A stretch of DNA of 64,000 nucleotides. It comes from Flavobacterium sp. NRK F7 (lineage in GTDB: Bacteria > Bacteroidota > Bacteroidia > Flavobacteriales > Flavobacteriaceae). Below are positions 33,664-42,506 of the stretch, in pieces. The number at the start of each line of letters is the position of its first letter. Positions within the stretch are counted from its first letter, which is position 1. Location of the stretch: positions 248,001 to 312,000 of the forward strand of contig NZ_JAMXLB010000001.1 in the NCBI RefSeq assembly GCF_024054195.1, read 5' to 3'. Made by a program: the position numbers and the translations under genes. The notes below the pieces were generated by a model, which was not told the DNA's origin, ran no database searches, and worked only from the letters and a program-made list of their open reading frames with translations.

Positions 33664-35191
33664 TTTCTGGTTGGTGTGCCGGTTTTAATAAATCATTTAC
33701 TGTTTTTACAGGATTAAAAGTAGTTAGTGGAACTTCTACAAAAATAGTATTCCAAAACCCCATAGCTCCATTCCACAAACCAGGTAACTCAAATGCTTTG
33801 TAGGATTTACCATTTTTAGTTTTTTCCACTATAAATCCCATATTTTCATCCACATAGCGTAGTAAATCGAATTTTTTACCTTTAAAATTTTTCACACCAC
33901 AAACTAGATCAACAGGATTAAAATGAGTGGATTTATTAAAAATTTCAACTTGTTTCTCATTGGTAAAATCTACCTGTGTATTTTCAATAATTTGTAACGT
34001 TATTATCCCTTTTTCATTTTTCACCCAAAAAGGACCTCCTCCTGGTTCTCCTTCATTTTTAACCATACCACAAACGCGAATAGGTCGGTTTAAAATTTCA
34101 AAAAGAACTTCACTCTTGTATGTCTTTTTATATTTATCAAAATCGACAGGTAAGTTTATATTGAGTTTTTCTTCTACGAAAGACACTATTTTATTTAACT
34201 CTTGGTTTCCTAATGTTTTTTTATCCAATGCTCTTAAAAATGCAAAAACCTGCTCTTGTATAGCTATAAGAATTCCTCCTAATAATTTTTTATACTGTAC
34301 AATTTCACTTAAATGATTTTGAGAAACATTATCGATATTTTTAATAAAAATAAGATCTGTATTTAGTCGGTTTAAGTTTTCAATCAAAGCACCATGTCCA
34401 CCAGGTCTAAAAAGAAGAGTCCCGTCTTCTTTTCTAAAAGGTTCATTGTTTTTAGTAACTGCCAAAGTATCTGTATAGCTTTCTTGATAGGAGAAATCAA
34501 TTTCAACCGTATCGTATTTCGAGGTTATTTCCTTAAAACTTTCTAAATGATTTTCAGAGATGGTAAAATGAACTTTAGGCTTAATTGAATCTACTCGATA
34601 AAAAAGAGTTTCTTCTAAATGCTCTTCTACAGGAGAATAAATCGAATTCTTTTTTTTGTGAAAGGGAAGTATTCCTTTTGGTTTGTTTGCAAAATCAAAA
34701 TGAGCTTCCGAAAGTAATGTTTTTATTAAGAAATAATCTTTTACATCTCTTTCATTGCTAAAATAGTCAGGATAAATAGCAATTGTTTTTTCTTTAAGTT
34801 TCGGATAAAAAGGAAAGTTTTTTAATCCAATTAAAAAAACAGATAATTCACTTGCTTTTTTTCTATTTATATACGCGTTTATGGTTTCATTTTTATAGTC
34901 ATATTCATTTAAAAACTCCGATAAAAACTGAAACATTCTACTAGCTGCTCCAGAAGCGGGAACAAACTTTTGAATATCAAAAAGATGCTTCTTTTCGTTA
35001 AAAACAACAATAAAGTTTTCTTTTTCTTCACCACTTAATACCCATATTCCATCGCCTTTTGTAGCCGATCTGACCAAGTTGGCTTTAGGAATTCCGTTCT
35101 CAAAAAAATAAAATTGTTGTAGTATTTTTTCAATTGAAATGCCCTTATCTTGAATTTGTTTTAAATCTAATTCACTAAATTTTTCTTCCAT
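33656..35191 (-). CDS. DUF4301 family protein
   Basis: This 511-residue cytoplasmic protein has conserved blocks FVPASGAASRMFQFL (near residues 76-90), LFRPGGHGALIENLN and IKNIDNVSQ, then VCGMVKNEGEPGGGPFWV and the C-terminal GLWNGAMGFWNT. These are typical of DUF4301. The PGGHGAL and NIDNV segments resemble sugar-nucleotide pyrophosphorylases (UDPGP-type), so a nucleotidyl- or phosphotransferase-like fold is plausible, but that is inference. It overlaps the PnuC-family gene upstream by 25 nt and arfB downstream by 8 nt. Confidence 0.8.
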   Translation of the reverse strand: MEEKFSELDLKQIQDKGISIEKILQQFYFFENGIPKANLVRSATKGDGIWVLSGEEKENFIVVFNEKKHLFDIQKFVPASGAASRMFQFLSEFLNEYDYKNETINAYINRKKASELSVFLIGLKNFPFYPKLKEKTIAIYPDYFSNERDVKDYFLIKTLLSEAHFDFANKPKGILPFHKKKNSIYSPVEEHLEETLFYRVDSIKPKVHFTISENHLESFKEITSKYDTVEIDFSYQESYTDTLAVTKNNEPFRKEDGTLLFRPGGHGALIENLNRLNTDLIFIKNIDNVSQNHLSEIVQYKKLLGGILIAIQEQVFAFLRALDKKTLGNQELNKIVSFVEEKLNINLPVDFDKYKKTYKSEVLFEILNRPIRVCGMVKNEGEPGGGPFWVKNEKGIITLQIIENTQVDFTNEKQVEIFNKSTHFNPVDLVCGVKNFKGKKFDLLRYVDENMGFIVEKTKNGKSYKAFELPGLWNGAMGFWNTIFVEVPLTTFNPVKTVNDLLKPAHQPENE

Positions 35192-35772
35192 TCTTTATAC
35201 GCATAAATTGCAATAATTGTAAAAATAAGATATTGTAATGCTAGCATTCCTAAACCTCTATATGCATATAGCGGTACAGTAATTATATCACCTATTATCC
35301 AAAGCGTCCAATTTTCTATTTTCTTTTTTGCCATATACCACATTGCTGTAAAGAAAATTCCAGATGTTAGTATATCAATATAATTCAATAATTCAATTTC
35401 ATATTCAAAAAATTGATATATCAAATATGTAAAGACTAAAGTTAATAGAAATAAAATTATTCCTATAATTTTTTCTTTAAAATTTATTTTAGAAATTGAA
35501 ACTACTTTGTTCTCACTTGTATTTGACCAAATAATCCAGCCATAAATACTCATTATAGAATAATAAAAATTCATGGTCATATCTCCGAAATAGTTTGCTT
35601 CATAAAGTAAATAAACAGAAATTATTGTAGCAACTAATCCAGTAGGATACACTAAAACATTTCTTTTTTTGGCATAAAAAACACTTACTAATCCAAAAAC
35701 AAATGCAATAAACTCAAGAATAATATTTTGAGTAGAAACTTCTTTATATTGAGAAAATAAAAAATCAATCAT
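35167..35772 (-). CDS. PnuC-family vitamin transporter
   Basis: This 201-residue integral membrane protein has about seven hydrophobic segments and the family features FGLVSVFYAKKRNVLVYPTG and SIYGWIIW. PnuC imports nicotinamide riboside; the close relative PnuT, frequent in Bacteroidota TPP regulons, imports thiamine. A thiamine receptor with a TPP riboswitch lies about 2 kb downstream, but this gene is upstream of the riboswitch and not under its control. I cannot decide between the two substrates from sequence. It overlaps the GGGPS gene by 4 nt and DUF4301 by 25 nt. Confidence 0.85.
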   Translation of the reverse strand: MIDFLFSQYKEVSTQNIILEFIAFVFGLVSVFYAKKRNVLVYPTGLVATIISVYLLYEANYFGDMTMNFYYSIMSIYGWIIWSNTSENKVVSISKINFKEKIIGIILFLLTLVFTYLIYQFFEYEIELLNYIDILTSGIFFTAMWYMAKKKIENWTLWIIGDIITVPLYAYRGLGMLALQYLIFTIIAIYAYKEWKKNLVN

Positions 35773-36488
35773 CGCTCAAAAAAAGAAGTGTTATTCTCAA
35801 AAGCGGTACCAATAACTACCATAGTAGCACCTGCTTTGTAAGCTTGTTGAATCCCATCAAAAGTGGTAATTCCACCACCCACAATGATTGGAATTGAGAT
35901 TTTTGAAGCTGTTTCTGCAATCATTTCTACAGGGATTGCTTTTTTTGCACCACTACCCGCTTCTAAATACACTAATTTATTTCCCATCCATTCACTGGCT
36001 TTTGCCGTTTGACTCACATAACCAATGTTATCACGATTTAAAGGTTTAGTTAAACTTACTTTTTCAACTGCTGTTACTACACCACTTTCAATTAATAAAT
36101 AGGCTGTAGGAATAACTTCTAAATTGGTTTTTTCCAATATTGGCACAGCATTCACTTGATGCTCAATTAAATATTCTGGATTTCTACCTGATACTAAATT
36201 TAAAAACAAAATTCCATCTGCCTGAGCTGAAATTTGCTTATAATCTCCAGGAAAAAGTAAAACTGGTAAGTCTAAATATTTTTTTATTTCTTGAATTAAA
36301 GCATCTAAATGGAAACCATTAAAAGTACTTCCTCCAACTAAAATATGAGTCGCTGGTGCCTCTTTTATTTTAAGACTTAAATCATGAATTTGTGCAACTT
36401 CTACTTTTTCAGGATCTAAAAGAATCGCTAAAAGCTTTCGTTGTTGCTGTTTTGCATGAAGTATTTCTTGATAGATAGCAGTCATCAT
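35769..36488 (-). CDS. Geranylgeranylglyceryl/heptaprenylglyceryl phosphate synthase (PcrB/GGGPS family)
   Basis: About 239 residues with a TIM-barrel prenyltransferase sequence: LLAILLDPEK at the first strand, HILVGGSTFNG, YLEAGSGAKKAIP and PIIVGGGITTFDG with the phosphate-binding glycines. It transfers a prenyl group to glycerol-1-phosphate, making an archaeal-type ether lipid precursor. A member of this family is known from Flavobacterium. The ATG at 36488 overlaps the upstream PPTase stop as TAATG; an in-frame start at 36506 is less likely. The product in bacteria is not settled. Confidence 0.88.
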   Translation of the reverse strand: MMTAIYQEILHAKQQQRKLLAILLDPEKVEVAQIHDLSLKIKEAPATHILVGGSTFNGFHLDALIQEIKKYLDLPVLLFPGDYKQISAQADGILFLNLVSGRNPEYLIEHQVNAVPILEKTNLEVIPTAYLLIESGVVTAVEKVSLTKPLNRDNIGYVSQTAKASEWMGNKLVYLEAGSGAKKAIPVEMIAETASKISIPIIVGGGITTFDGIQQAYKAGATMVVIGTAFENNTSFFER

Positions 36489-37114
36489 TAATTTTGAAAA
36501 GCACAAACTAAGGCATAATTATCTACAAATTCAAACTGAAAGCAATATTCTTCAGTTAAATCATTAAATTTCAATTGTGCTAATCCTTTTTTATCCATCA
36601 AACAAAACTCTTTTTCAAAAATATGTTTTGGAAAACTAATTCCTTTTTCATTCTTAATTTTAAAAATAGACTCTTTAATTCCCCAAATCACTGTAGCTTT
36701 CTTTATTTTGTCGGTTTGATTTAAATTTTCAAGATGATTCACATCCATAAATCGAGGTGCAATAGTTACAATCTTATCCTTTAAAATTTCCAAATCTATT
36801 CCCATAAGGGTATCGCTAATTAATACTGCTGAAAAATCACTTGAATGACTAATTGAGATGTGTTTTCCATCTTTTAAGTGTGGTTTACCAAATGCATCAT
36901 AAAACAAATCAAAATCGGTATAATCCAAATGCTGCAATAACATTCGAACCGCCAAAAAACCCTTTTGATGACTTTCTGATTTCATACTTTCCAGCCGAGC
37001 TAAAGAAGTATCTTTTAGTCGTACTTGACGAAATAACGTAGCAAACTCTTCTTCTATTTTCCATAGATAAATAGTTGCTGTTGGATGAATAGTTATTTCC
37101 TTGTAAAAAGACAT
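36488..37114 (-). CDS. 4'-phosphopantetheinyl transferase superfamily protein
   Basis: This 208-residue protein has the Mg2+/CoA motifs of Sfp/AcpS-type transferases: ISISHSSDF (His90), the MGIDLEI motif with Asp107, and WGIKESIFK with Lys147-Glu148-Lys152. It would load phosphopantetheine onto an acyl or peptidyl carrier protein. The neighbouring genes do not include a carrier protein. It starts the minus-strand unit that continues into GGGPS through a one-base stop/start overlap. Confidence 0.88.
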   Translation of the reverse strand: MSFYKEITIHPTATIYLWKIEEEFATLFRQVRLKDTSLARLESMKSESHQKGFLAVRMLLQHLDYTDFDLFYDAFGKPHLKDGKHISISHSSDFSAVLISDTLMGIDLEILKDKIVTIAPRFMDVNHLENLNQTDKIKKATVIWGIKESIFKIKNEKGISFPKHIFEKEFCLMDKKGLAQLKFNDLTEEYCFQFEFVDNYALVCAFQN

Positions 37115-37259
37115 GTATGATTTATTTTTGTGTTTAACTGGTTAATTCGTTTCTTTTTACGTCAAATTTTCCCAATTAAAAAACTGAATTTCAAAATATT
37201 ATAATGTTAGACATTTCACAAAAAAACTAAAATCCCTAAAAAAATAAAAAGGAATTCAG

Positions 37260-37267
37260 TATCTTTG
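37260..37267 (+). promoter_or_regulatory. -7 element of ahcY
   Basis: TATCTTTG fits TAnnTTTG, 34 nt before the ahcY start. No clear -33 TTG is seen. The 187-bp gap to the divergent PPTase gene holds no other recognisable structure. Confidence 0.5.
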
Positions 37268-37301
37268 CCGTCTGAAATTATAAATACAAATATACGAATA
37301 G

Positions 37302-38618
37302 ATGAGTACAAAAACCATCCCTTATGTTCCTTATAAAGTGAAAGATATTGCTCTAGCTGAATGGGGAAGAAAAGAAATTGAATTAGCAGAAGCTGAAATG
37401 CCAGGATTAATGGCTTTAAGAGAAGAATATGGTGCAAGTAAGCCTTTACAAGGGGCTCGTATTGCTGGATGTCTTCACATGACCATTCAAACTGCTGTTT
37501 TAATTGAAACCTTAGTTGCTTTAGGTGCTGATGTTACTTGGTCATCTTGTAACATTTTCTCTACTCAAGATCATGCTGCTGCTGCAATTGCTGCTGCTGG
37601 AATTCCAGTATATGCATGGAAAGGTTTAAATGAAGAAGAATTTGATTGGTGTATCGAACAAACGTTGTTCTTTGGTGAAGAGCGCCAGCCATTAAACATG
37701 ATTTTAGATGATGGTGGTGATTTAACCAATATGGTTTTTGATAAATATCCAGAATTAATTAAAGGTATTAAAGGCTTATCAGAAGAAACAACTACTGGTG
37801 TGCACCGTTTATACGAAAGAATGCAAAATGGCACCTTACACATGCCTGCTATCAATGTAAATGATTCTGTTACCAAATCTAAATTTGATAACAAATACGG
37901 TTGTAAAGAATCGGCTGTAGATGCTATTAGAAGAGCTACAGATGTAATGCTTGCTGGTAAGAGAGTGGTTGTTTGTGGTTATGGAGATGTAGGTAAAGGA
38001 ACAGCAGCTTCTTTTAGAGGTGCAGGATCCATTGTAACGGTAACTGAAATTGATCCAATTTGTGCTTTACAAGCAGCAATGGACGGTTTTGAAGTTAAAA
38101 AACTAGACACTGTTGTGGCTAATGCTGATATTGTTATCACCACAACAGGTAATAAAGACATCGTTTTAGGTTCTCATTTTGAAAAAATGAAAGACAAAAC
38201 AATCGTTTGTAATATTGGTCACTTTGATAACGAAATTGACATGGCTTGGTTAAACAAAAACCATGGTGCTACCAAAGTTGAAATTAAACCACAAGTTGAC
38301 AAATATACAATCAACGGAAACGACATTATCATTTTAGCAGAAGGTCGTTTAGTAAATTTAGGTTGCGCTACAGGTCACCCAAGTTTTGTTATGAGTAACT
38401 CGTTTACCAATCAAACTTTAGCACAAATTGAATTATGGACGAATAGTGCTGCTTATAAAAATGAAGTATACATGTTACCTAAACATTTAGATGAAAAAGT
38501 AGCAGCGCTTCACTTAGCAAAATTAGGAGTAGAATTAGAAACTTTACGCCCTGAACAAGCAAAATATATTGGTGTTGCTGTTGAAGGTCCTTTCAAACCA
38601 GAATATTATAGATATTAA
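37302..38618 (+). CDS. ahcY: Adenosylhomocysteinase
   Basis: This 438-residue NAD-dependent enzyme hydrolyses S-adenosylhomocysteine to adenosine and homocysteine in the activated methyl cycle. The sequence shows [16 protein letters not shown], the catalytic lysine region [17 protein letters not shown], the NAD-binding GYGDVGKG (Rossmann) and the C-terminal KPEYYRY, an end characteristic of the family. The length is standard. It has its own promoter and terminator. Confidence 0.97.
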   Translation: MSTKTIPYVPYKVKDIALAEWGRKEIELAEAEMPGLMALREEYGASKPLQGARIAGCLHMTIQTAVLIETLVALGADVTWSSCNIFSTQDHAAAAIAAAGIPVYAWKGLNEEEFDWCIEQTLFFGEERQPLNMILDDGGDLTNMVFDKYPELIKGIKGLSEETTTGVHRLYERMQNGTLHMPAINVNDSVTKSKFDNKYGCKESAVDAIRRATDVMLAGKRVVVCGYGDVGKGTAASFRGAGSIVTVTEIDPICALQAAMDGFEVKKLDTVVANADIVITTTGNKDIVLGSHFEKMKDKTIVCNIGHFDNEIDMAWLNKNHGATKVEIKPQVDKYTINGNDIIILAEGRLVNLGCATGHPSFVMSNSFTNQTLAQIELWTNSAAYKNEVYMLPKHLDEKVAALHLAKLGVELETLRPEQAKYIGVAVEGPFKPEYYRY

Positions 38619-38668
38619 TTAGCGTAATTAGTTACTAGTGATTAGCAATTAGTTTAATATAAATTTTT

Positions 38669-38700
38669 AAAACCCTTACATGAATTTGTGAGGGTTTTTT
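38669..38700 (+). terminator. Terminator of ahcY
   Basis: AAAACCCTTAC (38669-38679) pairs with GTGAGGGTTTT (38688 onward) through one wobble pair and is followed by a T run ending at 38700. Confidence 0.85.
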
Positions 38701-38712
38701 GTTAAAATTTAA

Positions 38713-38775
38713 TTCTACACTTGTAGAATTAAATTTTTATTCTACATTTGTAGAGTTAATTCTAAAACCGTAGAA
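38713..38775 (+). promoter_or_regulatory. Three BlaI-type operators overlaid on the blaI-blaR promoter
   Basis: Three related 16-bp inverted repeats: TTCTACACTTGTAGAA (38713-38728, perfect), TTCTACATTTGTAGAG (38740-38755) and TTCTAAAACCGTAGAA (38760-38775). The TTG of the first (38721-38723) and TACATTTG of the second (38743-38750) are spaced by 19 nt and form the -33 and -7 promoter elements. The third lies at the transcription start. Binding of the BlaI-type repressor should block its own operon. The half-site TTCTACA/TGTAGAA resembles the TACA/TGTA cores known for BlaI/MecI. Confidence 0.85.
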
Positions 38776-38778
38776 CAA

Positions 38779-39153
38779 ATGCAATTATCACCTACAGAGG
38801 AACAATTAATGGAACATCTTTGGAAGCTCGAAAAAGCGTACATGAAAGACCTTTTAGATGCCTATTCAAATCCAAAACCTGCTACTACTACTATTGCAAC
38901 ACTATTAAAAAGAATGACAGATAAAAAATTTATTGCTTATAATTTACATGGAAACTCAAGAGAATATTATCCTTTAGTTAAAAAGTCTGATTATTTTTCG
39001 AAACATGTAAACGGATTAATCAAGCATTTTTTTAACAATTCGGCCTCACAATTTGCTTCGTTTTTTACTACTGCAACAGATTTATCTGAAAAAGAGTTGG
39101 AAGAATTAAAAAAAATAATTGATGTAGAACTTAAAAAAAGAAAAAATGAGTAA
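38779..39153 (+). CDS. BlaI/MecI/CopY-type transcriptional repressor
   Basis: This 124-residue winged-helix protein (LSPTEEQLMEHLWKLEKAYMKDLL, then TTTIATLLKRMTDKKFIAY) has a dimerising C-terminal helix rich in Glu and Lys. It is the repressor of a penicillinase-repressor type pair. Three inverted-repeat operators lie directly before it. Its last codons overlap the M56 sensor gene by 8 nt, so the two are co-translated. No beta-lactamase or CopA gene is adjacent, so the target may be this pair alone. Confidence 0.9.
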   Translation: MQLSPTEEQLMEHLWKLEKAYMKDLLDAYSNPKPATTTIATLLKRMTDKKFIAYNLHGNSREYYPLVKKSDYFSKHVNGLIKHFFNNSASQFASFFTTATDLSEKELEELKKIIDVELKKRKNE

Positions 39154-40450
39154 TTATATTGTAGAATCAACTATTAGCTTGGTAATTTTATTTTTCTTCT
39201 ATAAATTCTTTTTAGAAAGTGAAAAAACCTACCAATTCAATCGATTTTATCTATTAGCCTCCTTATTAATTTCATTAATTATCCCATTTATCTCCATTGA
39301 AATATTTAATGAAATACAAAATATTCCAACTGCACCAGAAATTCTTAACGAACGTAATATTCCCAATTCTATAACCCAAAAAAATGACATCAATACTGGA
39401 ACTAAGATAGCTCTAACACTGTATTTTATCGTAGCTATTATCTTGGTGATTCGGTTTATTAATAACTTATGGACTTTCAGAAAAAAAATTAAAAAGAACC
39501 CACATATTCGATTGCATAACGCTACAATTATTTTATTAGATGAAAATACAATGCCCTATACCTTTTTGAATTTCGTCTTTGTCAACAAACAAAGTTATAA
39601 AAACAAAGGGATTAGTCCAGAATTATTGGAACACGAATTCACACATATACATCAAAAACACAGTTATGACATCCTATTTATAGAAATAATAAAAATTATA
39701 TTTTGGTTTAACCCAATGTACAATTTATATAAAAAAGCAATACAACTTAATCATGAGTTCATTGCCGATGAAAATGTAATCAAAAAACATAAAAATGTTT
39801 CATTGTATCAACAACTATTATTAAATACTATAGAGACTAAAAAATATTACTTGGCCAGTAATTTGAATTATTTAATGACTAAAAAAAGATTTATTATGAT
39901 GACAAAAAAAACATCGCGACTTAGTAGTATACTTAAAAGAGCAACTACATTACCCATTTTAACACTACTAATTTATTTTCTATGTATTGATCTTGTTGCA
40001 CAAGAAAAAGAAAAAACTGAAACTTCATTTCCACATGAAGATGTAAATAGGTATTATGAAGATGTTCAGGTGATTACACAAGACAGAACCGGAAATGTAA
40101 TTAGCACCAAAAAATACAATGAATTAAGTGAAGACGAAAAAAAAATGATTCCTCCTCCACCGCCTGTACCATTAAAAATAAAAATGACTCAAGCTCAGTT
40201 TGAAGATTTTAAAAAACAAGCTAAATATGCCATTTGGATTGATGGAAAAAATGTAGACAATTCAGAACTCAATAAATTTAAACCATCTGATTTTGTGTTT
40301 TTTCAAAACAGTCATGTTTACAAAAATGCGAGAAGCCTAAAGTTTCCTCAAGAAAATCAAGTGAATTTATATACTGAAACAGGATATAAAGAAGCTTTTG
40401 AAAAAAGAAACAAGAAAGCAGGAGGCACGATAGTAATTCGAAATAAATAA
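39146..40450 (+). CDS. BlaR1/M56-family membrane metallopeptidase sensor
   Basis: This 434-residue protein has three or four N-terminal membrane helices. The zinc motif HEFTH (about residues 163-167, in LLEHEFTHIHQKHS) is followed by helices including NHEFIADENVI, the M56 signature, and a further membrane helix (TTLPILTLLIYFLCIDLVA). The C-terminal periplasmic part (about residues 290-434) is not a penicillin-binding domain as in BlaR1. Bacteroidota have many such M56 proteins of unknown signal. It would cleave or inactivate the BlaI-type repressor. Confidence 0.88.
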   Translation: MSNYIVESTISLVILFFFYKFFLESEKTYQFNRFYLLASLLISLIIPFISIEIFNEIQNIPTAPEILNERNIPNSITQKNDINTGTKIALTLYFIVAIILVIRFINNLWTFRKKIKKNPHIRLHNATIILLDENTMPYTFLNFVFVNKQSYKNKGISPELLEHEFTHIHQKHSYDILFIEIIKIIFWFNPMYNLYKKAIQLNHEFIADENVIKKHKNVSLYQQLLLNTIETKKYYLASNLNYLMTKKRFIMMTKKTSRLSSILKRATTLPILTLLIYFLCIDLVAQEKEKTETSFPHEDVNRYYEDVQVITQDRTGNVISTKKYNELSEDEKKMIPPPPPVPLKIKMTQAQFEDFKKQAKYAIWIDGKNVDNSELNKFKPSDFVFFQNSHVYKNARSLKFPQENQVNLYTETGYKEAFEKRNKKAGGTIVIRNK

Positions 40451-40464
40451 ATTTTCTTTTCTAA

Positions 40465-40502
40465 ATAAACTCAGACTAAGCATTTGCTTTCTCTGAGTTT
40501 AT
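40465..40502 (+). terminator. Hairpin after the M56 sensor gene
   Basis: ATAAACTCAGA (40465-40475) pairs perfectly with TCTGAGTTTAT (40492-40502), an 11-bp stem and 16-nt loop. The following sequence has few T residues, so termination is likely but not certain. Confidence 0.55.
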
Positions 40503-40550
40503 ATCTTTATAATTTTCAACATTTTAACACTAAGATGAAACAATTGGCGT

Positions 40551-40558
40551 TATATTTG
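40551..40558 (+). promoter_or_regulatory. -7 element of the DUF4407 gene
   Basis: TATATTTG fits TAnnTTTG, 36 nt before the start codon. No clear -33 TTG is present. Confidence 0.45.
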
Positions 40559-40594
40559 TACTAATCAATCATCATCAGTCAAAAATCAATCATC

Positions 40595-41695
40595 ATGTTA
40601 AAAGACTTTTTCATTCTTTGTTCTGGAGCAGACAGACAAATCATTCAATCTTCCTCCAATGGCGAACAAAACAAATATGCAGGTATCGGTGCTACAGTTT
40701 TCTTTACCGCAGTAATGGCATTTATAGCAGGTTCGTATGCTTTATATACCGTTTTTGACAACGCCTTTATTGCAGTAGGATTTGGTTTAGTTTGGGGATT
40801 ACTTATTTTTAATCTCGATCGTTTTATTGTTTCTACCATTAAAAAAAGAGACCATTTCTTAGACGAATTATTGCAGGCTTCTCCTCGAATTATTTTGGCT
40901 ATCATTATTGCTATTGTAATATCAAAACCTTTGGAAATCAAAATCTTTGAAAAAGAAATCAATACGGTTTTACTAAAAGAAAAAAACGCCATGGCTTTAA
41001 ACAACAAAAAAGAAGTGGCCAATTATTTTCAAACTGATTTGGATAAAAATAAAGCCCAAATTGACAGTTTAAAAAGTGATGTCCTAAAAAAAGAAAAAGA
41101 AGTGAACGATTTATATTCGGTTTATATTACAGAAGCCGAAGGGACCGCAGGAACTAAAAAACTTGGCAAAGGACCGGTTTACAAAGAAAAAAGAGACAAG
41201 CATGATGCCGCCTTACAAGAACTTACCGCTTTAAAAGCGATTAATCAGGCAAAGATTTTGGAATTAGAAGCCAATGCAAAATCCATTCAAAGCGATTTAG
41301 ATAAAAAAATTTCAGAAACCCAACCTGTTATTGAAGGTTTTGATGGCTTAATGGCTCGGATTAATGCATTAGACAAATTACCTTGGTTACCCTCATTTTT
41401 CATTATGTTGTTATTCTTAGCTATTGAAACATCTCCTATTATTGCCAAATTATTGTCTCCAAAAGGAGAATACGATTTCAAGCAAGAAGATAATGAATTA
41501 GCACTTAAAAGTGTTTTGGTTCAAAATAAATACCAAAGTGAATTGCAACGAAAAACCGATGCTGAAATCTACGACAAAGTATATACAGACATTAAAGAGG
41601 ATAATGAATTGTACAAATATAAAAAGCAAAAAGCCATTGAATTGCTTCAATTACAAGCAGATGGTTTTGTAGAAAAACAAAAAAAATCCATGTAA
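40595..41695 (+). CDS. DUF4407 membrane protein
   Basis: This 366-residue protein has hydrophobic segments near residues 25-75 (GATVFFTAVMAFIAGSYALY and VGFGLVWGLLIFNLDRFIV) and 90-105, a long charged coiled coil (about residues 115-235), and another membrane helix (FIMLLFLAIETSPIIAKLL). NLDRFIVSTIKK is typical of DUF4407. The function is unknown; it is a single gene on the plus strand with its own promoter and terminator. Confidence 0.82.
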   Translation: MLKDFFILCSGADRQIIQSSSNGEQNKYAGIGATVFFTAVMAFIAGSYALYTVFDNAFIAVGFGLVWGLLIFNLDRFIVSTIKKRDHFLDELLQASPRIILAIIIAIVISKPLEIKIFEKEINTVLLKEKNAMALNNKKEVANYFQTDLDKNKAQIDSLKSDVLKKEKEVNDLYSVYITEAEGTAGTKKLGKGPVYKEKRDKHDAALQELTALKAINQAKILELEANAKSIQSDLDKKISETQPVIEGFDGLMARINALDKLPWLPSFFIMLLFLAIETSPIIAKLLSPKGEYDFKQEDNELALKSVLVQNKYQSELQRKTDAEIYDKVYTDIKEDNELYKYKKQKAIELLQLQADGFVEKQKKSM

Positions 41696-41698
41696 CAG

Positions 41699-41732
41699 AA
41701 AAGGGAGTCGTTTTGAAAACTTCTCCCTTTTT
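41699..41732. terminator. Bidirectional terminator between DUF4407 and the exopolysaccharide locus
   Basis: AAAAGGGAG (41699-41707) and CTCCCTTTT (41723-41731) form a 9-bp stem with a 15-nt loop. T runs follow on the plus strand and A runs precede it, so it can stop transcription from both sides. Confidence 0.8.
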
Positions 41733-41760
41733 CAATCTAAAACTACCTACTTTTTTATTT

Positions 41761-42495
41761 TCAATTAATAGTAACACCTGTAATGTTTTCTAATACTTTT
41801 TTAGAAATTATAAATTCTGATTTAGCTTGTTCAAATTCAGCTGATATTCTTGCAGTCATATCTGAAATCCTAACATATTCTGAAATAGGAATAAGTCCGT
41901 TTCTAAATTCTTTCTCGACCATTTCCATATTCGCTTTTGCGTTTCCTAAATTTGAAGCTCTTAATTCGAGTAAATTTTGCTTTAAAAGTAAATCTTCATA
42001 ATATCGTATTACCAATTCTCTAATTTCATCTTCTAATGATTTCACTAAATTCTTAGCTTGCTCTAACTCTGCTTTAGCTTGTTTTATTTCAGACTTTCGA
42101 TTAATAATATCAAAAACAGGTATTTTTAAATACACTCCTACATTATAATTTAATTGTTGTGTACTACTTGACAAATTTACAGTAGAATTATCACCACTTG
42201 TAGAGGAAAAATTATTAAATGTTCCATATCCTGTATCGGCACGTATTCCAAAATTTCGTGTCCATAATTGTCTTTTTGCTACTAAATTTGATTCTTTAGA
42301 GTCAATTTCTAATTTTCTATAATTGAGCATTCCGTTATGAACTAAGGCAGAATCTATTAAAACATTAAGATTAGGAAGCATCAATTTTGTTGCAGTTGAT
42401 TGAAATTGCGCTTCATTATTATTTTGAGCCCACAACCCAACAAAAGGCAACTGCATTATTATTAAAAGAATAACTGTTTTTATATTTGTTTTCAT
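41761..42495 (-). CDS. Half-length TolC-family outer-membrane-efflux-like protein
   Basis: This 244-residue protein has a signal peptide (residues 1-23, ending LWAQ). A barrel-like part (GIRADTGYGTFNNFSS, then YNVGVYLKIPVFDI) is followed by two long helices forming a coiled coil (KQAKAELEQAKNLVKSLEDEI, then NAKANMEMVEKEFRNGLIPISEYV). True TolC proteins are about twice as long and have two such repeats; this has one. It is the last gene of the ugd-receiver-sugar transferase unit, so it may help polysaccharide cross the outer membrane or assemble as an export hexamer, but that is inference. I see no Wza-type gene in the window. Confidence 0.8.
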   Translation of the reverse strand: MKTNIKTVILLIIMQLPFVGLWAQNNNEAQFQSTATKLMLPNLNVLIDSALVHNGMLNYRKLEIDSKESNLVAKRQLWTRNFGIRADTGYGTFNNFSSTSGDNSTVNLSSSTQQLNYNVGVYLKIPVFDIINRKSEIKQAKAELEQAKNLVKSLEDEIRELVIRYYEDLLLKQNLLELRASNLGNAKANMEMVEKEFRNGLIPISEYVRISDMTARISAEFEQAKSEFIISKKVLENITGVTIN

Positions 42496-42506
42496 AATTA
42501 TAATTT

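Noticed and set aside
37571..37894. 107-codon minus-strand frame
   Set aside because: It is antisense to ahcY, a highly conserved gene; shadow frame.
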